A DNA stretch of 64,000 nucleotides from Pelagihabitans pacificus (GTDB taxonomy: Bacteria; Bacteroidota; Bacteroidia; Flavobacteriales; Flavobacteriaceae). Of this stretch, positions 16,707 to 25,242 are shown in pieces (positions within the stretch are counted from its first letter, which is position 1; each line of letters begins with the position of its first letter). The DNA is taken from the NCBI RefSeq assembly GCF_009371985.2, contig NZ_VIKU02000002.1, positions 248,001-312,000 on the forward strand, given 5' to 3'. Below the pieces are notes generated by a model that saw nothing but the letters and a program-made list of their open reading frames with translations, did no database searches and was not told the origin of the DNA. Position numbers and translations under genes: made by a program.

Positions 16707-19559
16707 TTACTTCGAAAGATACATCTTCCGACGATGGTACAGTTCGTAAAACTGGTCATCCTTTAGGTCATCGATAAACAGAATGCTTTCACCCGTACTC
16801 TTCATCTCGGGCCCAAGATTCTTATTCACATTTGGGAACTTGTTAAACGAGAATACGGGTTGTTTGATCGCAAAACCTTCCAATTGCGGTTTAAATTCAA
16901 AATCCTTTACTTTATTTTCACCGAGCATCACTTTGGTGGCGTAGTTCACATAGGGCTGGCCGTAGGCCTTGGCAATAAAAGGTACGGTTCGGGAAGCCCT
17001 TGGGTTGGCTTCGATGATATACACCTGATCATCCTTGATGGCAAACTGAATATTGATGAGTCCGACCGTATTCAGGGCCAAGGCGATTTTCTTGGTGTGG
17101 TCCTTTATCTGCTGCATTACGAATTCCCCGAGGTTAAAGGGTGGCAAGGTAGCGTTCGAGTCCCCGGAGTGGATACCACAGGGTTCGATGTGTTCCATGA
17201 TTCCTATGATCTGTACCTCTTCCCCATCGCAAATCGCATCGGCTTCCGCCTCGATAGCACCATCCAAGTAATGATCCAAGAGAAGTTTGTTATTGGGAAT
17301 CTTACGAAGTAAATCCACCACATGGGCCTCCAAATCCTCCTTATTGATGACAATCTTCATTCCCTGGCCGCCTAGTACATAAGAAGGTCTTACCAACAGG
17401 GGAAAACCAAGTTCATCGGCCAATTGCGATGCCTCATCGGCGGTTTCGGCAACCCCAAACCTTGGGTAGGGTATATCATTCTCCTTTAATAAACGAGAAA
17501 AACTTCCCCGATCTTCGGCCAAATCGAGCGATTGAAAGCTGGTACCGATAATCTTGATACCGTATTTATCCAACTTTTCCGCAAGCTTCAGTGCCGTTTG
17601 CCCTCCCAATTGAACAATTACCCCCTCGGGTTTTTCATGGCGAATAATGTCGTAGATATGTTCCCAGAAAACAGGTTCGAAGTAAAGCTTGTCAGCGGTA
17701 TCAAAATCCGTGGAGACCGTTTCCGGGTTGCAATTGATCATGATGGTCTCATAACCGCATTCCGCAGCGGCCAATACCCCGTGCACGCAGCAGTAATCAA
17801 ACTCGATTCCTTGACCGATCCTATTCGGGCCCGAACCCAGTACCACAATCTTTTTCTTTTCGGTCACAATACTATCGTTCTCTACGTATCGATTGCCATC
17901 GGCCGTTTCGATATCGGCTTCAAAAGTGGAATAATAGTAGGGCGTCAAGGCCTTGAATTCGGCCGCACAGGTATCCACCAATTTGTAGACTCGATTGATG
18001 TTCATGGCCGTACGCTTATTGTACACTTCACTTTCGTAGCAATCGAGCATATAGGCAATCTGTCGGTCGGCAAACCCTTTTTGCTTGGCCTCCAACAAGA
18101 GATCTTTCGATATGGTGGCAACCGTATATTTGGAAATCTCCTTTTCTAAAAAATGTAGCTCTTCGTATTGTTTCAGGAACCACATGTCTATTTTAGTAAT
18201 CTCGTGGATCCTACTCAGTGGGATACCAATCTGTATGGCATCATAGATTACAAAAACCCGGTCCCAACTGGGAACGGTCAATTTTTCAATAATCTGTTCG
18301 TAATTGGTATAGCCTTTCCCATCGGCACCCAGACCATTACGTTTAATTTCTAGGGATTGCGTAGCTTTATGTAGCGCTTCCTGAAATGACCGGCCGATGC
18401 CCATAACTTCCCCAACCGATTTCATCTGTAGCCCCAGTGTACGGTCAGATCCTTCGAATTTGTCGAAATTCCATCGAGGTATTTTTACGATAACATAGTC
18501 CAAGGTCGGTTCGAAAAGCGCCGAGGTGGATTTGGTGATTTGGTTCTCAAGTTCATCCAACGAATATCCAATAGCCAACTTGGTCGCCACCTTCGCAATG
18601 GGATATCCGGTTGCTTTGGAGGCCAAAGCAGAGGATCGCGAAACCCTAGGGTTGATCTCAATGGCAATAATGTCCTCTTTTTCATCCGGACTAACGGCAA
18701 ACTGCACGTTACAACCGCCTTCGAAATCCCCTATACTACGCATCATTTTTATGGCCATATCCCTCATACGTTGAAAGGTACGGTCCGATAAGGTCATCGC
18801 AGGGGCCACGGTAATGGAATCCCCGGTGTGGATACCCATCGGATCCATATTCTCTATGGTACAAATGATAACGACATTGTCGTTTTTATCACGGAGTAAC
18901 TCCAACTCGTATTCCTTCCAACCCATCAAGGCCTTATCGATCATCACTTCATGAATGGGTGAAATCTCAAGCCCACGGCTCAACAACTCATCAAAATCTT
19001 CCGGTTTGTAAACGATGGAGGCTCCGGCACCACCTAAGGTATAAGAGGCCCTTATTACCAAGGGGAAGCCAAATTCCTGGGCAATCTCCTTTCCCTTCAA
19101 GAACGAGGTTGCAGTAGCTTGGGGCGCCATTCCCACCCCTATTTTCAGCATAAGCTCCCGAAATTTTTCACGATCTTCGGTGATATTGATGGCATCGATA
19201 TCAACCCCGATCAATTCTATCCCAAAATCTTCCCAAATTCCTTTTTCATCCGCTTCGATACAGAGATTCAATGCGGTTTGACCACCCATCGTGGGCAATA
19301 CTGCATCGATCTGCGGATGCTCCTTTAAGATTTCGACGATCGATTTGGTGGTCAAGGGTTTCAGATACACATGGTCGGCCATGGAGGGATCGGTCATAAT
19401 CGTCGCCGGATTACTGTTGATTAAGATGGTTTCGATACCATCTTCCCTCAGCGAACGTAGCGATTGCGAACCAGCGTAGTCGAACTCACAGGCCTGACCG
19501 ATTACAATGGGGCCTGAACCGATGATCAAAATCGAATTTAAATCTTTTCTTTTGGGCAT
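16707..19559 (-). CDS. carB: carbamoyl-phosphate synthase large subunit, lacking the allosteric domain
   Basis: It makes carbamoyl phosphate from bicarbonate, ATP and ammonia delivered by the small subunit, for arginine and pyrimidine synthesis. Both ATP-grasp halves are present, each opening with the typical GSGP motif (IIGSGPIVIGQACEFDYAG near residue 12; VLGSGPNRIGQGIEFDYCC near 575). The protein stops at 950 residues, just after LGPEMKSTGES, whereas E. coli CarB has 1073 residues with a C-terminal MGS-like domain that binds ornithine and UMP. That domain is missing, as in other Flavobacteria as far as I recall. The small subunit carA is not in the window. rpmH lies upstream, separated by a terminator. 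Confidence 0.95.
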   Translation of the reverse strand: MPKRKDLNSILIIGSGPIVIGQACEFDYAGSQSLRSLREDGIETILINSNPATIMTDPSMADHVYLKPLTTKSIVEILKEHPQIDAVLPTMGGQTALNLCIEADEKGIWEDFGIELIGVDIDAINITEDREKFRELMLKIGVGMAPQATATSFLKGKEIAQEFGFPLVIRASYTLGGAGASIVYKPEDFDELLSRGLEISPIHEVMIDKALMGWKEYELELLRDKNDNVVIICTIENMDPMGIHTGDSITVAPAMTLSDRTFQRMRDMAIKMMRSIGDFEGGCNVQFAVSPDEKEDIIAIEINPRVSRSSALASKATGYPIAKVATKLAIGYSLDELENQITKSTSALFEPTLDYVIVKIPRWNFDKFEGSDRTLGLQMKSVGEVMGIGRSFQEALHKATQSLEIKRNGLGADGKGYTNYEQIIEKLTVPSWDRVFVIYDAIQIGIPLSRIHEITKIDMWFLKQYEELHFLEKEISKYTVATISKDLLLEAKQKGFADRQIAYMLDCYESEVYNKRTAMNINRVYKLVDTCAAEFKALTPYYYSTFEADIETADGNRYVENDSIVTEKKKIVVLGSGPNRIGQGIEFDYCCVHGVLAAAECGYETIMINCNPETVSTDFDTADKLYFEPVFWEHIYDIIRHEKPEGVIVQLGGQTALKLAEKLDKYGIKIIGTSFQSLDLAEDRGSFSRLLKENDIPYPRFGVAETADEASQLADELGFPLLVRPSYVLGGQGMKIVINKEDLEAHVVDLLRKIPNNKLLLDHYLDGAIEAEADAICDGEEVQIIGIMEHIEPCGIHSGDSNATLPPFNLGEFVMQQIKDHTKKIALALNTVGLINIQFAIKDDQVYIIEANPRASRTVPFIAKAYGQPYVNYATKVMLGENKVKDFEFKPQLEGFAIKQPVFSFNKFPNVNKNLGPEMKSTGESILFIDDLKDDQFYELYHRRKMYLSK

Positions 19560-19612
19560 TTTAGGAATAGCATTTTTAAGTTAGTATTCTGTATTTGCTG
19601 AAACAACAGCGC

Positions 19613-19646
19613 AAAAAAAAGGTGCTACTTTGTGAAAAGTAACACC
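19613..19646 (-). terminator. rho-independent terminator of rpmH
   Basis: Read on the minus strand, GGTGTTACTTT pairs with AAAGTAGCACC (one G-T pair) around a 4-base loop, followed directly by eight T. It sits between the stop of rpmH and the start of carB, so carB either has its own promoter or depends on read-through. Confidence 0.85.
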
Positions 19647-19674
19647 GTTTGTATTTATTAATGATTGGAACCAT

Positions 19675-19842
19675 TTATTTTTTGTGTCTCGGCTCTGAGG
19701 ATACGGTTAACTTCTTTCTTCCCTTCGCCCTTCTTCTGGCGAGCACCTTTCTTCCATTAACGGTCGCCATACGCTCCCTAAAACCGTGTTTGTTCCTTCT
19801 CTTCCTTTTGGATGGCTGATATGTTCTTTTACTTCCCGGCAT
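19675..19842 (-). CDS. rpmH: 50S ribosomal protein L34
   Basis: A 55-codon gene whose product begins [20 protein letters not shown] and continues [18 protein letters not shown], an unmistakable L34. It ends SSEPRHKK as in other Bacteroidota. L34 is a small, very basic protein of the large ribosomal subunit. Two residues (GS) are inserted after MP compared with the commonest flavobacterial form. It has a strong consensus promoter upstream and its own terminator downstream. Here it lies upstream of carB, not next to rnpA/dnaA as in many other bacteria. Confidence 0.96.
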   Translation of the reverse strand: MPGSKRTYQPSKRKRRNKHGFRERMATVNGRKVLARRRAKGRKKLTVSSEPRHKK

Positions 19843-19897
19843 TTTTTAAACCTTTGTGTTAGTGAATCGTTCCACAAACCGTCTGCAAAACTGGGCG

Positions 19898-19928
19898 CAA
19901 ATATACGAAGAGTTTTTGCTTTGGCAAA
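19898..19928 (-). promoter_or_regulatory. consensus promoter of rpmH
   Basis: On the minus strand: TTTG (19928-19925), a 19-base spacer, then TATATTTG (19905-19898). This is a full match to the Bacteroidota housekeeping consensus. The leader to the ATG is about 50 bases. The rest of the gene-free stretch 19843-20151 holds nothing else I recognise apart from the plus-strand box at 20113. Confidence 0.8.
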
Positions 19929-20112
19929 TGCATTTAAAAAAATGTTGGGCCTTTATAATGCTTTTCCCATATCTGGAAAAAAAGGGTGAATACCGACTAT
20001 GATTTCAACCATCCTATTAATGGTTTAAAAAACCATATGGAACGCAAAAACAAAAGCCATTTTAATCAATAACTACTCCCTCCAAAAACAAAGGGTTTCG
20101 ATTTGTTTTTAT

Positions 20113-20120
20113 TACTTTTG
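20113..20120 (+). promoter_or_regulatory. -7 promoter box (TACTTTTG)
   Basis: A perfect TAnnTTTG match 31 bases before the ATG of the DUF6263-like gene. It would drive that gene and the TPR gene that follows after one base. Confidence 0.65.
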
Positions 20121-20151
20121 CCGTGATTTTTAAGCACTATCGGGGCTCTCT

Positions 20152-21036
20152 ATGAAATATATAATACACTTCGTTTGTTTAGTGGTTATGGGGTCGGTTT
20201 CCCCTGCCCAGACCAATCTGGAATATCATCTCGAAAAAGACGATGTCTTTACCATAAAACAAGATGCCCAGCAGATCATTACGCAAAATATGGACGGAGC
20301 CGTTCACGAAATTACCAATAATGTCAATGGTATTTTGGAATTCAGGGTCATGGGCGAAAAAGAGGGAAATTATGAAATAGCCTTGCGTTTTAAGGACTTA
20401 AATATGAGGATGACCTCAAGCATTCAGGGAGAATTAATGAACGTGAATGCGAAAGAAGCCGACGAAGGCGATATGCAGTCCATGATGTTCAATAGCTTGC
20501 TCGAAATCCCGGTGACAATGGTTCTGGCAAAAAACGGTGATATACTGAAGGTCATAGGCGGAGACAGTTTGGTAGGAAAAATGGCCGAAGCATCCGGTCT
20601 CGAAGATGAATTCTCGATAAACATGATGAAAAAATCCTTGGAAAAGGAATTTGGTTCCGAAGCCCTTTCGAACAGCTATGAGCAAATGACGTATATCTAT
20701 CCCACGGAAGACGTGCAGGTTGGAGATACCTGGGAAAATGAATACTCCGGTAAATTAAACGCCAAAAACCAATGGACTTTGGATGCCATTTCCGATACCA
20801 ATGCCGAAATCAGTGGTTCCGCGGATGTAATAATGGAAGTTACCGAACCCACCACAACCATGAAATTAAACGGTGCACAACAAACCTCCGTTATCACCGA
20901 GCTAGCCTCAGGTTTTATAAAGTCAATGACAGTGGAGGGACTGGCCGAAGGCTGGACCACGATGGTACAGTTGGGTGATCAAGAAATACCAACCAGCATA
21001 AAATCGAAAGTAACTTACCAACTAATCAACAAATAA
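20152..21036 (+). CDS. exported DUF6263-like protein
   Basis: The 294-residue protein has a signal peptide (about residues 1-19, ending SPAQ) and then a mostly beta domain without cysteines. It includes LEYHLEKDDVFTIKQDAQQ near the N-terminus and EDVQVGDTWENEY in the second half. This layout resembles the DUF6263 family of Bacteroidota, whose function is unknown. It is probably periplasmic. One base separates it from the TPR gene, so the two form an operon. Confidence 0.75.
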   Translation: MKYIIHFVCLVVMGSVSPAQTNLEYHLEKDDVFTIKQDAQQIITQNMDGAVHEITNNVNGILEFRVMGEKEGNYEIALRFKDLNMRMTSSIQGELMNVNAKEADEGDMQSMMFNSLLEIPVTMVLAKNGDILKVIGGDSLVGKMAEASGLEDEFSINMMKKSLEKEFGSEALSNSYEQMTYIYPTEDVQVGDTWENEYSGKLNAKNQWTLDAISDTNAEISGSADVIMEVTEPTTTMKLNGAQQTSVITELASGFIKSMTVEGLAEGWTTMVQLGDQEIPTSIKSKVTYQLINK

Positions 21037-21037
21037 C

Positions 21038-21553
21038 ATGTTCAACAAAAATATTAAATTGGTCATTGCGGGATTGATTATTGCCTATGCCATCTACCAA
21101 TTCGTCGAAGGAAATATAGGAAACGGCATCTTTTTGATACTGCTATCACTGATTTTCGTTTTCCTCTATTTTAGGAACGAGATGATTCTTTTGGCTTTTC
21201 TCCGGATGCGAAAACAGGACTTGGAAGGTACCCAAAAGTGGCTGGACAAAATTAAAAATCCAGAATCGGCGCTCATTGTAAAGCAACAAGGATATTACAA
21301 CTACCTGCACGGAATTATCCATTCCCAGAAAAACCTTACCCAAGCCGAAAAATACTTTAGAAAAGCGCTGAAGTTGGGGCTCACCATGGACTATGACATC
21401 GCGATGGCCAAGTTGAGCCTAGCGGGCATCGCTATGCAAAAACGGCGTAAAAGAGAGGCCACTACCCTTTTGCAGGAAGCCAAAAAACTCGATAAGAACA
21501 ATATGCTTACCGAGCAGATCAAAATGATGCAACAACAAATGAAAAAAATCTAA
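21038..21553 (+). CDS. membrane-anchored TPR-like protein
   Basis: In this 171-residue protein two adjacent membrane helices (about 7-22 and 27-44) are followed by a soluble helical part. The soluble part contains TPR-like repeats, for example QAEKYFRKALKLGLTMDYDI and EATTLLQEAKKLDKNN. TPRs bind other proteins, so it may hold a partner at the membrane. It starts one base after the DUF6263-like gene, which suggests that the two act together. The function is not known. Confidence 0.75.
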   Translation: MFNKNIKLVIAGLIIAYAIYQFVEGNIGNGIFLILLSLIFVFLYFRNEMILLAFLRMRKQDLEGTQKWLDKIKNPESALIVKQQGYYNYLHGIIHSQKNLTQAEKYFRKALKLGLTMDYDIAMAKLSLAGIAMQKRRKREATTLLQEAKKLDKNNMLTEQIKMMQQQMKKI

Positions 21554-21621
21554 TTTCGGCATTCACCGATAGTACGCGTCAAACAGCGAAATCAAAATTC
21601 AAAGGCTCACTTCCTTGAAAT

Positions 21622-22557
21622 TTACTTGTAGTATCCCTTGTTCGGAATTTCGATGGTATACTTCTTTCTTGAGGCGTTGTTCAGATGTGGTTGTCGCAAC
21701 CATGGGTTATGGCGCTTTAAGACTTTATAATTGATTTCGTACTGCTTGGCGAAATCGGCGAAGCTCAAAATTGGTTCGTTCACCTCAACCTTAAAGGTAG
21801 GTACCGCTTGGTACATGTCTTCCTCATCTATACGAAAACCATACTTTTCAGGGCTGCTAAGAATCTCCTTGATCGCCATGATGCGAAATACATATCGGCC
21901 TGTTTCTTCCCCTAACAACAAATCATAGTAATTCTCTGCTTTCTGAATTCCCATGAATTTGTCAATCGATCCGGGACCTGCATTGTAGGAAGCTGCGGCC
22001 AGGGTCCATGTACCGAAACGCTCCTTTGATTTTTTAAGATACCTACAGGCGACTTCAGTGGCCTTCTCCAAATGATACCGTTCGTCGACATTGGAGTTGA
22101 CCTCCAATCCGTATTCCTTTCCCGTAGTTTTCATAATTTGCCAGAAGCCCGTAGCACCCGCAGGGGAAACAACATTTTGAAGACCGCTTTCCGCAACGGC
22201 TAAATATTTGAAATCGTCGGGGACACCATTCTTTGCCAAGATAGGTTCGATAACAGGAAAGTATTTGTTCGCCCTTTTCATCAACAACACGGCGTTGGAC
22301 TGCCAATAGGTATTTACCAAGAATTCCCGGTCGACCCTTTCCATGACCTCGGGATCTTCCAATGGAACGGATTCCCCCGCAAAATTCAAGTTTTCCGGAA
22401 TATCGATAGCCGTAATCTGATAGCTCGTCGTTTCCTTTACCGTGTTGACTTCGGCAACATCGGTTTCATCGACTTGACCGCTCTGCACAGCAAAAATCAA
22501 GGTGCTTATTACGAAAAACACCCCTAATAACATCAAAATATTCTTTAAAATTCTCAT
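21622..22557 (-). CDS. lytic transglycosylase, MltD-like SLT domain
   Basis: It cleaves the glycan strand of peptidoglycan to form 1,6-anhydromuramyl ends. After an N-terminal membrane/signal segment (about 7-25) the SLT domain carries DFKYLAVAESGLQNVVSPAG, with Glu123 as the catalytic acid, then GFWQIMKTTGKEYGL and AAASYNAGP, all diagnostic. A short C-terminal module (about 255-311, LSFADFAKQYEINYKVLKRH) looks like a single LysM-type repeat. The length of 311 residues is shorter than E. coli MltD (452), which has two LysM repeats. It has its own good promoter. Confidence 0.9.
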   Translation of the reverse strand: MRILKNILMLLGVFFVISTLIFAVQSGQVDETDVAEVNTVKETTSYQITAIDIPENLNFAGESVPLEDPEVMERVDREFLVNTYWQSNAVLLMKRANKYFPVIEPILAKNGVPDDFKYLAVAESGLQNVVSPAGATGFWQIMKTTGKEYGLEVNSNVDERYHLEKATEVACRYLKKSKERFGTWTLAAASYNAGPGSIDKFMGIQKAENYYDLLLGEETGRYVFRIMAIKEILSSPEKYGFRIDEEDMYQAVPTFKVEVNEPILSFADFAKQYEINYKVLKRHNPWLRQPHLNNASRKKYTIEIPNKGYYK

Positions 22558-22579
22558 GGCACAATCATTCTTGGTTCAT

Positions 22580-22612
22580 CAAAGTTATTAATACAACTGT
22601 GTTATTGCAAAA
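22580..22612 (-). promoter_or_regulatory. consensus promoter of the lytic transglycosylase gene
   Basis: On the minus strand: TTTTG (22612-22608), a 20-base spacer, TAACTTTG (22587-22580), then 22 bases to the ATG. It overlaps the last codons of the upstream hydrolase gene, so the transglycosylase can be expressed separately. Confidence 0.7.
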
Positions 22613-23264
22613 TAATTGTGGGTAGATGCTCATTAAACCATTTTGCACGGTGAATGATCATTGTATGGGTCCCATTCTGCACTGGAATACAGTTTTTTAT
22701 GTTCACGATGGGAAAAACAGCGTCTTTTTCCCCGTGAATATGAATCAAACAGTCCGGGCAGTAAGTCTGTTTCCAGTTGACAATTTGATCAATAGACCAA
22801 TCGATATAGTACTTATCCCTTATCGAAAGATATTCTTCGTACAACTGCAGGCGTTTTGTTACCGTTTCCCCAAAGGCATATTTTGCCAAAAGCTCCACGT
22901 TGTTCACCAAACCGGTAGGTAACAATCGATGTATTTTGGTGTATTTGGCAAATAGCATACGTTTGGGCAACTCGGACTCGTGTTTTACGCTTGAGACCAC
23001 GATTATCTTCTTGGTTTTTAGATACCGGGCCATCTCCTGCACCAAAAGCCCTCCAAAGGATACCCCTACCAACACCGGGTTTTCATGTGTAACGTTTTTG
23101 ACCATCTCCAAGGCGTACTCCCCAAGGGTCATCCCCTGGGTGGGAACAAACCAAGACAACAGATGTTGTTCGAAACGTTCCCTTGGAAGGTCAATATTTT
23201 TGAAGATGGATGGATTGGCCGCCATACCCGGCATAAAATAAACATGGATCTTATCATCCGACAT
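22602..23264 (-). CDS. alpha/beta hydrolase
   Basis: The 220-residue cytoplasmic enzyme has the nucleophile elbow GVSFGG (Ser69), a likely catalytic Asp181 in HGEKDAVFP and a catalytic His in NGTHTMI (His200). An oxyanion region is seen near the start (YFMPGMAANPSIF). The C-terminal Asp/His spacing is that of a complete triad. The substrate cannot be assigned; the family includes esterases, thioesterases and lipases. It is followed by the lytic transglycosylase, which also has its own promoter. Confidence 0.82.
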   Translation of the reverse strand: MSDDKIHVYFMPGMAANPSIFKNIDLPRERFEQHLLSWFVPTQGMTLGEYALEMVKNVTHENPVLVGVSFGGLLVQEMARYLKTKKIIVVSSVKHESELPKRMLFAKYTKIHRLLPTGLVNNVELLAKYAFGETVTKRLQLYEEYLSIRDKYYIDWSIDQIVNWKQTYCPDCLIHIHGEKDAVFPIVNIKNCIPVQNGTHTMIIHRAKWFNEHLPTIILQ

Positions 23265-23309
23265 TTTGGGAAGCTTGCTATTTTGCTAGGAATTTAGCAT
23301 TTTTTTTAG

Positions 23310-23317
23310 TACTTTTG
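23310..23317 (+). promoter_or_regulatory. -7 promoter box (TACTTTTG)
   Basis: A perfect TAnnTTTG match 110 bases before the ATG of the small GNAT gene. A TTTTG lies at 23281-23285, with 24 bases between, a little far for a -33 element. A transcript from here would carry the structured leader described in the next entry. Confidence 0.65.
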
Positions 23318-23323
23318 CAGTCT

Positions 23324-23400
23324 AAGTTAAGATAACTGCGTCTTTTAACTTTTCTTGAAAATTTTCAAATTACGGTGAGAGCATATCGTAATTTTTTTGT
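23324..23400 (+). promoter_or_regulatory. structured leader with terminator-like hairpin (attenuator or small RNA)
   Basis: After the promoter the leader contains AAGTTAA/TTAACTT (23324-23330 with 23345-23351) and then the 14-base palindrome TTGAAAATTTTCAA (23355-23368). Last comes AAATTACG (23367-23374) paired with CGTAATTT (23387-23394), running into a T-run. The palindrome overlaps the left arm of the last hairpin by two bases, so the two cannot fully form together. This has the layout of an attenuator, or of a roughly 80-base small RNA. No known riboswitch class was recognised. Confidence 0.45.
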
Positions 23401-23427
23401 CTAGGACCAATTTTAAAATCACACTAT

Positions 23428-23721
23428 ATGAATGAAGTAGAAATTAAGGATAACAGTTTCTTGCGCCAATTTGAAACGAAGGTTAACGGACATTTAGCTA
23501 AAATTGAATATTCTTCGCAGGAGCGAAAGGTCTTCTTGACAAAGTTGGTAATTCCTGACGAAATTGAGCAAGAAACCTTTAAGGAAGATTTCATCAAGTC
23601 GGTACTACACCACATTCAGGACAAAAATCTACGCGTGGTCCCTACCAGTCCGCAAATAGCCGGATTTCTAAGAAAAAATAGACAGTACAAGGAAATGTTA
23701 CCGGTTGGTATAAGAATCTAA
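23428..23721 (+). CDS. minimal GNAT-like N-acetyltransferase (YidJ/NATD1 type)
   Basis: Only 97 residues: a short beta part (KVNGHLAKIEYSSQERKVFL), then LTKLVIPDEIEQETFKEDFIKS and VVPTSPQIAGFLRKNRQYKE, the pattern of the very small acetyltransferase-like family that also includes human NATD1. In these, the helix-strand part around VVPTSP..A.F...N..Y.. corresponds to the acetyl-CoA site. The substrate is unknown. The gene follows a leader that looks as if it can terminate transcription early, and ends at a strong terminator. Confidence 0.75.
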   Translation: MNEVEIKDNSFLRQFETKVNGHLAKIEYSSQERKVFLTKLVIPDEIEQETFKEDFIKSVLHHIQDKNLRVVPTSPQIAGFLRKNRQYKEMLPVGIRI

Positions 23722-23739
23722 CCAGCCTCCAAAAAAGTT

Positions 23740-23767
23740 AAAACCTCCCATCGTGGAGGTTTTTTTG
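23740..23767. terminator. rho-independent terminator after the GNAT gene
   Basis: AACCTCC (23742-23748) and GGAGGTT (23755-23761) form a 7-bp stem with a 6-base loop; it is followed by seven or more T. It may also act on mtaB transcripts arriving from the other side, where the stem is followed by TTTTAACTTTTTT. Confidence 0.85.
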
Positions 23768-23792
23768 TGAAAATACGTGGTGGGTGCCCTTC

Positions 23793-25121
23793 TTATACCT
23801 CAACTCCCTTCTTAACGAACTCGAAACGGACCAGGCCGTCTTCATCTATTTTTGTTAATTCCACCTGATGTAAGGTGTTGACAAGATTTGGGTTCCAAGG
23901 TGCTTTTACTTTGACATAATTCTCCGTAAACCCGTTTATATATCCCTCTTTATTTTCTCCCTCAAAAAGTACAGTTCGAACCGTTCCCAATTGACTTTCA
24001 TAGAAAGCCCTCCTCTTTTTAACCGACAATCCCCGTAACATCTTACTTCGTTGGCTCCTTATTCTTTTGGGAACCGTACCAGCCATAGTCGCCGCCGCCG
24101 TGTTGTCGCGTTCCGAGTAGGTAAAGACATGCAAATAGGAAATATCGATTTCGTTCAAAAAATGATAGGTTTTCAAAAATTCGTCATCGGTCTCCCCAGG
24201 AAAACCTACAATGACGTCTACACCAATACAGGCATGGGGCATTACCGATTTAATCCGCCGAACACGATCGACATACAAATCGGTCATATAACGTCTGCGC
24301 ATTCGCTTTAGGATCACATCGCTTCCGCTTTGTAAGGGAATATGGAAATGCGGCACAAAAGAATCACTTTTTGATACAAAATCGATGGTTTCGTTTTTTA
24401 AGAGATTCGGTTCGATGGATGAAATACGTAACCGTTGAATTCCTTCCACCCCATCCAGTGCCTTGACTAAATCCAAAAACGTATGTTCGTGCCTTTTATT
24501 TCCAAACTCCCCTTTTCCGTAATCCCCGATATTAACGCCTGTTAGCACAATTTCCTTGATTCCTTGGGATGAAATTTCCGCGGCATTTTTTAGTGCATTT
24601 CCCAAGGTGTCACTTCTGGAGATACCGCGTGCCAATGGAATGGTACAATAGGTACATTTATAATCACAGCCATCCTGGACCTTTAAGAATGCCCTGGTAC
24701 GATCACCGATGGCATAACTACCCACATAAAAATCAGCTTCCTCGATTTCACAGGAGTGCACCTCCCCAAAATCGTTCTTGGTGAGATCGTTGATATAATC
24801 GGTAATCTTGAATTTTTCGGTGGCGCCCAACACCAAATCGACCCCGTTGACTGCGGCCAATTCCTGTGGTTTCAGCTGCGCATAACAACCTATCGCAGCC
24901 ACAAAAGCTTCGGGATTTCTCTTTTGCGCCTGTTTTACGATTGTCTTGAACCGCTTATCGGCGTTCTCGGTGACCGAACAGGTATTGATTACGTACATAT
25001 CGGCATGCTCTGAAAAGTCGACCCGTTCAAAACCCTCCTCCTGAAAGCCCCTTGCGATCGTCGAGGTTTCGGAAAAGTTGAGTTTGCATCCCAAGGTGTA
25101 AAAGGCCACTCTTTTTTTCAT
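23793..25121 (-). CDS. mtaB: tRNA t6A37 methylthiotransferase
   Basis: A radical-SAM enzyme that adds a methylthio group to N6-threonylcarbamoyladenosine-37 of tRNAs reading ANN codons. The N-terminal UPF0004 domain has three cluster cysteines (Cys12 in GCKLN, Cys48 in INTCSV, Cys79 in IGCYAQ). The radical-SAM motif is DGCDYKCTYCTIPLARG (Cys152, Cys156, Cys159), and a TRAM domain ends the protein. The motif GCKLNFSET and the length of 442 residues fit MtaB rather than MiaB or RimO. It has its own promoter and is not linked to its neighbours. Confidence 0.93.
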   Translation of the reverse strand: MKKRVAFYTLGCKLNFSETSTIARGFQEEGFERVDFSEHADMYVINTCSVTENADKRFKTIVKQAQKRNPEAFVAAIGCYAQLKPQELAAVNGVDLVLGATEKFKITDYINDLTKNDFGEVHSCEIEEADFYVGSYAIGDRTRAFLKVQDGCDYKCTYCTIPLARGISRSDTLGNALKNAAEISSQGIKEIVLTGVNIGDYGKGEFGNKRHEHTFLDLVKALDGVEGIQRLRISSIEPNLLKNETIDFVSKSDSFVPHFHIPLQSGSDVILKRMRRRYMTDLYVDRVRRIKSVMPHACIGVDVIVGFPGETDDEFLKTYHFLNEIDISYLHVFTYSERDNTAAATMAGTVPKRIRSQRSKMLRGLSVKKRRAFYESQLGTVRTVLFEGENKEGYINGFTENYVKVKAPWNPNLVNTLHQVELTKIDEDGLVRFEFVKKGVEV

Positions 25122-25148
25122 ACGGACTGAAATCTAATTTTGGGATTG

Positions 25149-25156
25149 CAAATATA
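25149..25156 (-). promoter_or_regulatory. -7 promoter box of mtaB (TATATTTG)
   Basis: A perfect TAnnTTTG match on the minus strand, 27 bases before the mtaB ATG. Confidence 0.65.
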
Positions 25157-25242
25157 GGGCAGTAATTCAAGTTCCACTAATTTCCTATTCCAAGTTCTTC
25201 ATTATCAACCCGAAACGCAGGGCGGATTACCGGCATGGGCTT

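Noticed and set aside
19786-19989. Plus-strand open frame of 67 codons across the rpmH start
   Set aside because: It is antisense to rpmH and its promoter; the L34 product on the minus strand is unmistakable.
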